Shown here: piece after piece, positions 23,929 through 35,300 of the stretch
Layout of the letters: each line of letters starts with the position of its first letter
How positions within the stretch are numbered: position 1 is the stretch's first letter
Assembly: GCA_037903355.1 (NCBI GenBank)
Contig: JBAJFE010000026.1
Location: 372,001-436,000, forward strand
Direction of reading: 5' to 3'
DNA length: 64,000 nt
From: Trichuris trichiura
Taxonomy: Eukaryota; Nematoda; Enoplea; Trichinellida; Trichuridae
Translations under genes and position numbers: made by a program
Notes under the pieces: model-generated
What the model was told of the DNA's origin: nothing
The model's database searches: none
Seen by the model: only the letters and a program-made list of their open reading frames with translations

Positions 23929-25270
23929 CAGTCGCCCTCCTTATTTGGGCTCTATACAACGTAGCTTGTCCGGCGTGAAATAGTGACGTCATTTTTTACA
24001 CGCCAGTATACCAGATAAAGCCTAGAACAGTTAGTGATTGCGGGAAGCGTTTGTGAAGTGCACGCGGTCAGTGAATCTAAGGACTTAGGTGCCATCCTTA
24101 GGTGCCATCGATGCGGAGGTCATGGGCATAGTGAATATTGCCACGGAGTTGGGAGGTGAGAGTTGCTCTGACACGGTAGAAGAAGTATCAGAGAGCACAT
24201 AGAAAATTGTGGAGAACCGTTCGCTAACGAGGAACTGATGCACTAACCTACGGGCAGCGATGACGACAACGACGTTATGGAAGATACAGAGCTACAAATA
24301 CCTTCGGATTGGCGCAGCAAAAGCATGCCACTATTTTCCGACAAGCGCCGGTCTTAAAAGATACGATTGCTGACTACGATCCATCCGTGGAACATGGCAT
24401 CATGGTTATACGAGGAATAACAGTTTCGTTGAAGCCACTACAAGATTTATTCCATGAAGCGAAAAAAGGGAGAGACAGCTCCCTGCAACAATGTTTTTAA
24501 ATAAAGTTCCGGCAGCTGCGGAGACAAACATTTTAAGCGGGAATTGTCGCCACCAAAAAGTTCAAGAAACCGTAGGCAGGACTGCCAGGTCTCCAGGAGA
24601 TATATCCCGCCCACCAGGGAGAGACAGCTCACTGCAACAATGTTTTTAAATAAAGTTCCGGCAGCTGCGGAGACAAACATTTTAAGCGGGAATTGTCGCC
24701 ACCAAAAAGTTCAAGAAACCGTAGGACTGCCCGGTCTCCAGGAGATCTGCGCCCACCTACAGAAAGTGGGGGAATTGATTCATGATAACGCAAACGTTTC
24801 TGCCGCAGACCTTTTGCTCTATGTCGATGTGTTCTGTAGGATGTTCATTATTTTAGCTCAAGTGCGCCAATGTATTTTATATTTCCCCTGCTCAGTACCC
24901 ATTCCGCGCACAAGTACATCGCTAAGCTCGGTAAAGCAACGCGATTAACACTACTTTAGACTAAGAGAGTCTTGCTTTCATCCTTTCTTGTAGCTAACAA
25001 CCTGGACTCTGATGCCCAAGTCCATTGGAGAGGCGCAGTCTCATTGATGTCTTTATCTCGTAGCTAGAATCCGTAGTACCAAGCTTCGAAAGATTACTAC
25101 GTATGATAACCATTGCAGAGGGAACTCAAGGGGGCAGGACGAAATACGCGGCTAGAATATAAGCTATTCAACCTTTTTCATCGGGTATCCTATACAACGC
25201 GGAATCAGCTTAACGCGCTAAAACGTTGAAAATTTTGGGCGAATTAACCACGGATAACGACAGCCGACTG
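23929..25270 (+). mobile_element. Tigger/pogo-like DNA transposon remnant A
   Basis: It starts CAGTCGCCCTCCTTAT and ends with the inverse (GATAACGACAGCCGACTG), and is bordered by TA on both sides, as for pogo/Tigger elements. Internal broken frames fit the C-terminal region of Tigger-type transposases: IVNIATELGGE, then FRQAPVLKDTIADYDPSVEH and RGITVSLKPLQDLFHEAKKG at 24309-24480. The DDE catalytic core is missing, so it is a non-autonomous deletion derivative. A 149-bp internal tandem duplication (24468-24616 and 24617-24765) is unique to this copy. It forms the left border of duplication unit 1. Confidence 0.75.
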
Positions 25271-27937
25271 TATATACAACATAGACACTGCATAAACGCC
25301 GTAGGTATCATAACCATAAGCAGTCTGTAGACACGTATAAATCATGTATAACGCAAATGTTGCATGTACGCAGGAACGGACATACTAAACGTGTGCCGCA
25401 GACACTGTGCTTATAGCAGCTACAAGATTCACAAGCAAGGTATTCCATGTGAACGCAGCACATTCCAACAATATCTTGACTGCACACCACTTACAGCCTC
25501 TATATTACGCATATATCCCAACAGTTTACGTGTCGGTAGCGTATCTGCGCAAATACGCTCTCGTTGTGTAGTTAGTACGTATACTTGCTATGTACTACGT
25601 ATATTGGAGTTACGCAAAGCAAATTGTATACCTGAATGCAGCTCTGGCAAAGGAACCAATTGCTTCTACATCAAATGGACTTGAAGTCAAGTTGGATAGG
25701 CTAAACTGGTTAAAGTCAAGTTGACTTGAAGACAAGTCGGTTACCTAAAGTTCGTTCTAGTCAAGTTAAACCGCTTAGCGTTCGGTCACTTATTCGTTTA
25801 ATATGAAGCAGCTTAAACATCAGCCTTAGGAAACCTTTTTACGGGCATGCTTACTTCTCAGCCCGCTTGTTCTGCTTATACTTAAGCCTAATCTAAAGCG
25901 TAACCCATGTTAAGCTTGAGCTAAACTAAAGGCAGAACAGGATGACTCTACGGTTTCTCCCAGCTTCACAGTTCCCCGTTTACTTCAGTCTGTGTCAAAA
26001 CAAAAACTTTTCAGGATCTTTATCATTAGATATCCGCAGATATTGTATCAGGAACTAAAAACACGGTCACTTAGAAAAAACGACCGCAAGCATCTTAAAA
26101 CTAAGACTAAAATTAAGACTACTTGGAAAAAGAAATCCTCAGCAGCATAAACGTAAATCAGAAGCAGTTTTTGTTTCAGCTGCACGTGATTATCTGCACT
26201 AAAGCAACTTGAACGTGATCATAGCTTTTACCAGGCGTCTAATCGAGAAACCTGCCTAGAGAGCTCATCGAACGTGAACATCATTGCATATCTGTTTGAA
26301 CAACGCGTCTCTACGCTAAAAGTAGCGTTCACGGCTATCTGACTCTACAAATTTGGATGCATTTGACATGAGAGTACTCGTCGTGAATACCGTGGTTCAT
26401 CCAATCGACGAGAAACCGCAGTAAAGCAAACGGCAAACCACTCACAGCGCGCCAAAACTCGAGTGCAAACTAGCTGCGGCCAGCGAGTCTTTACCCTACT
26501 CTACTGTACTCCAACTTGCTACACATACCTGCAGATCTGTTTCGTCCACACTGTCATTAATTACAACAGGAACAGCTTCGATTTGACGGCTTGACTGCGG
26601 GTAACTCAATTCGCGGACCGACGTTCGAAAGTCATCGCTGTGTCATGCCCGTTAACAATAAGACAGTATACAGAATATTTGACTCGCCGCTACCGGGGGC
26701 CATATCTTCAACATTTTCCCTGCGCAGCGATTACGTCCACGTAAGTTTCTATAAGTCCACAATTTAAAGAGCTGAGGTTCCACTTTCGCGCAGGCAGACA
26801 ATCTTAGAAGTCTACACTTTCACCTGCTCTGTTACCAACATGCTGCGCATGCAGGGTGTTGTGTCCGAAGGACCATGCGTCTGAACCCGCGGACCATTGT
26901 TACGCCCACTTGATTTATAGCAGTGCAGTTTTATCAGACGGGGGTCGATTACTGATCTAATTGTTGGTTGTTTATGCGTTGTTACTGATTAAAGGCTCAG
27001 AAGAACAAGCACGTAATACAGGGGAGTGCAATCAGTTCAAGAACGTACTTTTCCGTTACTAGACGACACGGATTTTCACAGGCGTAAGGACATACCACCA
27101 CCAGTGTATGTTTTAGCGAGTGGCTATGCTCGTTGCCTCCATACGGAGGGCCAACAAGTACGCAGATAAACGCAGCACAGCAACGTGAAAACGTGGAATT
27201 GCAGAAAAGGTAGGATGTCAAACCTTACATGCGTTGCCCATCGGAAATGTACCATCTGCTTCCGCCAAGTAGCCCAGCACCAAGGATCAAAAATCGGATT
27301 TTGTTACCTTCACTCAAGTTACCGGGACAAAACGTATAGTATCAACGCAGGCAGAGCAAAGCAGCAAAACTTGCAAACGTCTCAACCAAACCAGTGCACA
27401 TTCTACCATTACGGCTACACGAAAGGAAGCGCATTTTCAGGAAATTAGTAACTTCTACATAGCAGCCCACACCGCGGTATTTACATCACAGCAAAGGGCT
27501 GTTAATCCCACACTATGGGCGTCCTGTATCCTTTGCTACTGATACACTGGGACAGTCAGTGTCAGGTGACATGTGTATGCCGGTGGCATTGACGATGGTT
27601 TTGTTTCCGGTAAAAACGTGACATTAATCCAGCTTACTATACTTGGCAGATAAGAAGGTCACGTTGCAAATTCAAAGTATTGAAAACATAAGATTGTAAC
27701 GTTACCAATAAGCAATGCACAGTGGTAAAAAGTTTAAACAAAACTTGACGTGATGAAGCTAACACGTTGGAAGCAATCGATGGAAGTTTGCTAATGAAGT
27801 GTTCTCAGGTTAGCAAATCTTACACAAACCTGAAAACACTTTACACTGAAAGAAGCGATCACCAGTACTTGTTGGTCAATCTACGCTACAGAAAGACATA
27901 CTGATCAGCACCAGCAAGCCAATAGTTGACTCAAACA
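25271..27937 (+). promoter_or_regulatory. Upstream region of kringle gene 1
   Basis: This 2.7 kb matches 44617-47130 in front of kringle gene 2. The last ~370 bp before the ATG differ at only a few positions, which makes them much better conserved than the first coding exon. At 25679-25767 the words TCAAGTT and ACTTGA recur in both orientations (including AAGTCAAGTTGACTTGAAG), and the cluster is kept at about 45025-45113. No TATA box is obvious near the start. Short open frames (25364-25684, 27185-27448) are only partly conserved. Confidence 0.4.
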
Positions 27938-29388
27938 ATGCTTCAAATTTATGCCGCGCCATTATGCGTACTCCTGCTGTCGTTTAACTTAAATTTAGTT
28001 TCCTCTGCAAACAAAGACGACCACAGTGTGAAAAAGAATCGTCTCCCTTATCCGTACACTGGTGAAAGAACATCACATGAATTTGGCGATTGTCCAAAAC
28101 CTCTTCACAAGAATTACAAGGGCAGAAGTGTTTTCACTGGCGAAATTTTCGACAATTACGCGTGGAGAAATGAAACAAATGCACCGACAGTGGATACCTC
28201 AACAAATGAAAAACTGGATCTAAACTTCAGACAACAACTTGAACCTCTACGCTGCCTTGAGAGAAACGAGGGTATAGGAGCTGAAGAAGACCACACAAAC
28301 AACAGCTGCGTGCCGTACATGTTCCACCAATATATTGGATGGTACATGAATCTGGAAAACAGAGAGAAATATTCTGGCGACCCATATAAGAAAAACTGTG
28401 CTGAAAACGTATGCACCATTGTTAACCGCAAGCGCTACCCAACATGTACCAGACTCGGTCTTTCATTCGTTCCATGTGTACACTTCTGCGAACACTATCA
28501 TTGGATATGTGACCCCAACAAACTATTTCTGAACAGAAGATACGACAAATATAGACATTTCCTGGTGAAAGATGTTTTTAAGTCATCTGTGGGTATTTAC
28601 AATAAGGAAAGTACATCGCCACGACAGCACTCGCGGGGGGATTCACTTGTTACTCGCATAACACTCGGATTCACTCGACAAGGACCACTTCCTCGTTTAG
28701 CCCAATGCACTGAAGAGCAGTACAGAAATCAAGCGCCGTCGTTTCATGTGGGCTGCATTTCAGAAGATGCCATGAGGCTCTTCATTTACTATGAAGATTA
28801 TAGTAAACTCGTGACATACAAGAACACCACAGCATATGGACATAATTGCAAAAACGTTCCCAAGATTCCCGATGTGTGCTACTTCGAGCCCAATCGAAAA
28901 GAAATACCGTCATGCCATACAGGTTTACATAAAGAACCCTGCTACAAGATCTGTCATCACGCTTTAATAACTTGCGTCCCCCCATTCGGACCAGCTTACT
29001 CAGAAGCACAGGATACTCTGATTGCTTTATCACGCTCGCCAAGAGAATTTCAAGCATACGCGCAAACGTATATCGGAGCAAAGACAACAACTTATAATGG
29101 AAAGCGTTGCCAAGCGCCTTCCTTCACAACCGAAAATCACATAGTAGGATGTACAAACCAGCCAATCAGAAATTTGCCGGCGAATGAAACTTTCAAAAGT
29201 CGTCCCTTTTTTCCCTATTGTTTTACAGACGGTACCAACATTGAACCGTGCTTCCCGGTATGCCGCAAGCATGATCCACAGTTAAACCACATTCGTCATC
29301 TTGGATATCGAACCAGAAAAGAACTTGAAACCATCGAAAGCAAAGCATCCCAACAAGGTGTACCGCCATTCATTTTGTTTCCGTCAAG
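27938..29388 (+). CDS. Kringle gene 1, exon 1: signal peptide and three kringle-like modules
   Basis: Codes for residues 1-484. After the signal peptide come a first module ending VPCVHFCEHYHWICDP, a second ending KEPCYKICHHALITCVPPFG, and a third (YIGAKTTTYNGKRCQ ... IEPCFPVC). They keep the kringle order (Y.G...T..G..C, late C...EPC...C) but lack the CxxW tryptophan and some cysteines. The exon ends AG|GTATGAC; the split codon is completed by the first base of exon 2 to give Arg. Confidence 0.85.
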
Positions 29389-32300
29389 GTATGACAATTT
29401 TAAACCTACAACAGCATCAGCATTATGGTACGGATGACCTACCCGCTCAAACTTTTATTAATATTGCGAAGCTTTTGAGGACTTCCTGCCCTCGTCTTCA
29501 GCACATGCAATCCCTTCTAAGCAACAGGTTCTATTTGCCCATTAAAGGAGACCCCACTAAAAATTTACACAAGGCTTTGAAATGCCTGACTCGGAATTTT
29601 GCACAAAAAACTTGAGACACAACATTAACTAGAATAGGCAAGAAATTGGGGCTCACCTCCCGTTACAAATGCCCAGAAATGTATGGCCTGCCCAAATGTC
29701 ACAAGGTCGATATTCTTTTCCAATCGGTAGTCTCGTGCATCAACAGTATCCCATCTGAACTATGCTCATACGTGAAGCGACTAATTCAGCTTTTAGTTGG
29801 ACGACAGTGGTTCTCGGTTAAAAACAGCAGGACTTTCTGCACAGAGCTCAAAGCATACACCTCGCACCCACAGACATCATGGCTAGCTATGACGTCAAAA
29901 ACCTAAACCTTACAGGTTTTGCAAGACTTACTAAGTTCCCTGACGACAGTCTACTTCAACGCACAAAACTCAACCCGTTGCACATTGTCAAACTATGTTG
30001 CTTCTGCATGCTGGAGGCGAACACCTTCCATTTCCAAGGTTCGTTTTATAAACAAAAAACGGCGCACCGATGGGAAATTCACTATCACCAGCGCTGGCGG
30101 AGGTGTATGTGGAATACTTGGAACGGTGAGTGTTCTCCCAGGCCGACAGTGAAATTGCGCCCACGTTCTTCAAACGATACGTGGACGACATCTTTGCAAT
30201 AATCAAAAGAGGAGACGAAAACGCCTTTCTAGAAATATTAAAGCATGAATTCCCCAACGGGATAATCTTCACCATTGAAAAAGAGGTTGAAGAAAAAATC
30301 ACGTTTCTGGATAACCTTATCATTCGCTCGCAGGAGGGTAGAAAAACTACGCATTCAGACAAACATGTTGAGCCCACGTCACATCACCCGCGACACATTA
30401 CGACTGGGATACTGGGAGGCATGGTAGACCGCGCTTTGATGATTTGTGACCCAGAATACTTGGAACAGGAGCTAAATCACCTGCAGGAAACTTTTAAGGA
30501 AAATGGATATCCCACCCACATCATAAACACCACAATCCGAGGAAAACTGGAAGGGAGGACAAGAGCTAAAAGACCTGCACCAGGACTACGCCTCCTCCTC
30601 CCACATTACGCAGGCCAGGGAGAAGAAACCAAAAGGCTTAAGCACAGACTGGGTTTCCAGGTCTGGTTCAAAGGAAACTCAAGCCTCCGTTCTATTTTAC
30701 AGAATGACAAAGAAAAGGTGCAGCTGGACCAGTGCCCTGGGGTGGTTTATGAAATTCAATGTGGATGTTCAGCCTCATACATTGGCAGATAGGTTCCAGG
30801 AGCACGTGAGGTCTATAACTAGGTACAGGAACGCGGTCAAGCGTTTGAACGGAGAACCGTCCATCAGGCCACGTGGACGTCCGCCCACACTGGATTCGTC
30901 AGTTGCAGTGGAGCAAGCTAGCCGGACTTCAGCGGTGGCACAACACGCAGGGCAATGCAAGGGTCAACTGCGAGCAAAAATGCTGCGTAAGGAGAGGCAT
31001 TTTACGATTAGGAAGATTAAAGAAGCGCTTTACGTAAAGTTCAACCCCAATATCAACAGGGACAGTGGCATTGCAGCTAGTGACTCCTGGACAAACATCA
31101 TCAGGGCTATAAGCTGCTGCCTGCGACAAGAATCGCCTACACAGGGACAATAACGGTGCTCCACGGTGTCTTGGGATGTATCTCCAGCCCGCCAACTGCT
31201 CTTGCCCCTCCGCTTTGTTCCTTTTTTTCCTTTCTTTCTTTGCTCCTTTTCTTCCTCTCCTTCCACTTCCTTCCCCTATCCGACCCCTTTTCCTCCCTTC
31301 TCTTTCCCAACGCCTTTTTTAAACTTCTTCAACAGTCCACTCTCCATTACTCTAACCTTTCTCTACCACCCCGCCCCTTACCCTCATTTTAATAACGTTG
31401 TTGCTCATTTAAAACGACCCAAGTTCCCTGCGGTTTAAAGCAGTAGTCCCACAAAAGGCCATGCCAGTATTCCCTCTGTCACTTTCCTGCGCTCAAGACG
31501 GGGACAGCAGTTGCCCGAAAGCTTGGCAATATTAATAAAAGTTTGAAAGGGTAGCATAGATCCGTACCAAAATGCTAATTCACACACCCGTTAGGAGAAA
31601 TTATGTTTTCAAAGCAATACAACAGCATCGCTACTATAAAACATTGATTAAGCTTCAAACCAAAGTACTATCAGTATGTACCTTAGATATAAAGTGATGC
31701 GCAGTGCAAAACCTCCACTGTATACAGACACAAATAATTATTAGAGCGCAGTGCAAAACCTCCACTGTATACAGACACAAATAATTATTAGAGCATCTTT
31801 AAATAAAATCTTACTACCTTTAGGCTAACAGCGATAGTTAATAGCAAATTCTTCGTAACCTGAACAAACGGTTACCCTTACTTTTATAAGCAACACTGTC
31901 ACCACAGGTTAAAGTATTTTCTCACACACGTATAAACCTTTTATCCAAAGAACACAGCGTCTCTTCGCTATAATTTAGAATCTAATAGTGGTTGGTGACT
32001 TTGAGTGATCGTGCAACCTGGAAAGTGTAAACAAGAAATTAAGGGTTAAAAACAAGAACTGTAAAGAACTAACTGATTATGGCACAAAATGAAGTTGAAA
32101 CAGTTTAAGAAGGACAAAAGAAAGAAATCGCAACAATGCTCGGTGAGCGATGAAAAAAATGGAAAACATGGCGGGTTAATATAGTAAACAAGCAAATGAA
32201 CAAAGATGTCAACTGAAAAAAAGAAATTCAGTAAGCAGAAAAAACACTCAGAGAGAAAAATTGGACCAACTAAAATAAGAAGAGTTTCTCTTATTTTCTT

Positions 32301-35300
32301 TTTTCTCCCTTTCCTGAGTTTCTCTAACGGCAATTTCTGAACATTAATGTTCCTACAAACTCAGAAAGGCATAAGTATGGGCTACGACATTTAGGTTAGC
32401 CAGAGGGATTTTTGAAGCACATTTTTATTGGCTAAAACGCTGCTTGGGAAAACAAACTTCGCTGCTAGTAGACATTGAGTAAAACGCCGGTGCAAATCAA
32501 TGTCCTAAATAAACAGGCATTTTCCGCGGGAATGTACGAGCGCTGCTTGTTTATGTGCTATTTGACTTCCAATAGACGACGAAACTGGCTCATTCATGAT
32601 AGGACACTTATCATTTCATAAATCCTTGGTAAATAAAAAATGATTAAGGGAAAGACAATTTTCAGGCGACAAGAAGAAGGCTACGAGGTCTATTGCGGCA
32701 CAAAAATGCAATACGCTCACCTGTTTAAGCAGCTACCGGGAAACCTAGAATGTTTCAACGAATATCCAATTGGATTTGGAAAGCTCAACACAACCCGACC
32801 TTACCATGATCTCTTGAATTTAGAAGGATTGACCTACGTCAACACCACAGGTAAAAATTCATATTCCTTCTCCATTTGAATCCATAGTCAAGTTTGCCAC
32901 CCCGTGTTTCATTAATTTCAACGTATCAACTACCCATTAGATATATGCTAGAATGATTGAAAAACGTGATTCGAAGAGAATTAATCTAGCTTGGAAGAAA
33001 TTATCAGATTACGCGCAACGTCTGTATAGGTGTCACAGTTGGGACTTTAGTACATTAGGGCTGAACGAAAAATCTCGCTGACACTTAAACTGATAATAAT
33101 TGTACATCTCAGCTTTCTCCCTCTTTTTGACAAAGTTAGGTTTCCGAATCAAAATTTTATACGAGAAAAGCTGAGGATGCTTACCGTCAAACAGAAAGAA
33201 GCATCTTTTAAAGCAAACAACGTTTGGCCAATAAGACATCAAGAAAAGCCTTTCTTCACAGACAGACGAGACAATAAGGACACCTCAAATGTCATCCCAA
33301 TGTACGCAACAAGATAATATAACGGATATATTTTTTGGCTTCTTTTTGTACGGATTTTCTATGTCCCGTTGAAAAAACTTTTATTAATAAACTGTCCGTA
33401 GCTTTCGGGTCCGAACTTGACCCGTCATCATAACGGATATACACTGCGAATTATAGCCGGAAGAACAAACAGGTACGCTTAAGATGAGCAACGGTACAAA
33501 GCTTCTTCCATCATACTTTTTCCAATAACCCAAAGACATGAATAATAAAGCAATAACGACGAATACTGCTATAAAGCATAGTATTAAGTATTTCCTGTTC
33601 CAAATGAAAGCATCAATCCAATGGTGTTATTTTTCAGCTGTCTCCTAATTAAGTTCTGCAAACCCGCAGTCAAACAACATTTTTCGATAATTCTAGCACG
33701 CCGAAAGTTTTTCAACGCGACTCAGAACTTCCATGATCACAGAAAAGAGATTAGAAAATTAAGCATACATGTGTTTTCGTTAAAACACATAGGTGTTTCA
33801 TAGCATGCCGTTCCCTTTGCGAACTTTCGTGAAACATACCACGGCGGGCCTTAGAAGTAGGCTTGAAGTTCGCAGCCAAAAGGAGCGGGTGAAACTTAAA
33901 GTAGCATATAAGAAAGAAACATCAAGTCACACAACTGCACGTTGAAAAGGTACTCGATAGTACTACTGCGTCCATTCTACAACATGCATCAATCCAGACG
34001 AAGAATCAAAGTATTCCCGTCATGCGAACCCTCTTCATTACATAAATTAACATCCGCACTTCACTGAGCCGCTAAAACTATTACACGATCACGTCCATAG
34101 GAGTACGACAGAACAACTATTACACAAAGCTGCTTGGAAAAAGGAGGTTTTCTGATTTAACTCGTTCAAAAAAATTAAGCAAAGCTACAAGCCATACTTC
34201 TACACTAGTCCTCTTTAACACTAATCGCGCAAAACTATAAAACACCAAGACGAAGTGAACAGAACTTTACACAGAGAAATCAATTGCACTGAAAAACCAC
34301 CAAAAGCAGATTGCGATAACACTGTCAAACGTTACAAAATTACGTGCGCTCCTAGGAGCGTAAGCGAAAGTTCCAGAAACAAAAAATGAAAGCAAATAGC
34401 TCTTCTCAGTTTTTTCTCCTTTTAAAAAACTGTACATGCAAGACCACTAACAAAACGCCTGCTTCAGATAAAGAAGGGAGGAAACATAAAGTGACCAAAA
34501 TTGAAACAGTGGACAAAGAATACCCTGGCTGTCGTCCAAAACATAATTATATGACATCTTACAAAGGAACGACAGCCAGAACTATTCACGGCTACCAGTG
34601 CGAACGATGGCAGGACGTCAAAATGCATAACTTCAGGGACCACCACTTTCCAGATAGAAGTGTCGCAGATGCTAACAATTATTGCCGCAATCCAGACAAG
34701 TCCCCATGCGGACCATGGTGCTACTACAAAAATGGAACCGATCTCAAACATGAACCTTGTTTTAACACATGCGTCAAAGTGCAAGAAGATCCCTATGTCG
34801 CATGCCGACCAGGACCAATTCTTCAGTGGTCTGACAACAATATATTTCAACTAGAACCCAGGAGCAAAACGCGTACTGGGCGACAATGCGTAGAAATATA
34901 TGCGGAAGAGCAATATGCACACAACTTTAGATCACAAAGGAGCGGATCCACATGTTTGGTAAGTTCAATTTTCACAAGTATAAATATCCGGGAAAAGCCA
35001 GCGTCATTAATTTAGTTGTTACGGAAGCAATATAAATTGTTTACTTACACTTTCGCATAAATGAAACGCCCGAAGCTTTCGCAGCCAGCCATGCTTCGTT
35101 TTCAATGATGCATCGAATCGTAGAAAACGGAGCATGACAGCCCGCGAAACCTTCGAGCACTTCACTTATGACCAAGCGTGAATAAGCGAGTGCCATTTTT
35201 TACATAACAAACATATTGAGTATTGAAGAAATTTTAAAAACGTCGGTATAAAATCTTCCATTTTCAACTAAAGTATCAGTACATAAAACACCGTCGATTC

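Noticed and set aside
31156..31438. 78- and 90-codon frames after the Penelope-like element, repeated at 50359-50641
   Set aside because: Pyrimidine-rich 3' region of the retroelement; the composition alone makes the frames.
34464..34850. 128-codon minus-strand frame opposite exon 3
   Set aside because: It is the shadow of the kringle-coding strand; cysteine codons of the real frame explain it.
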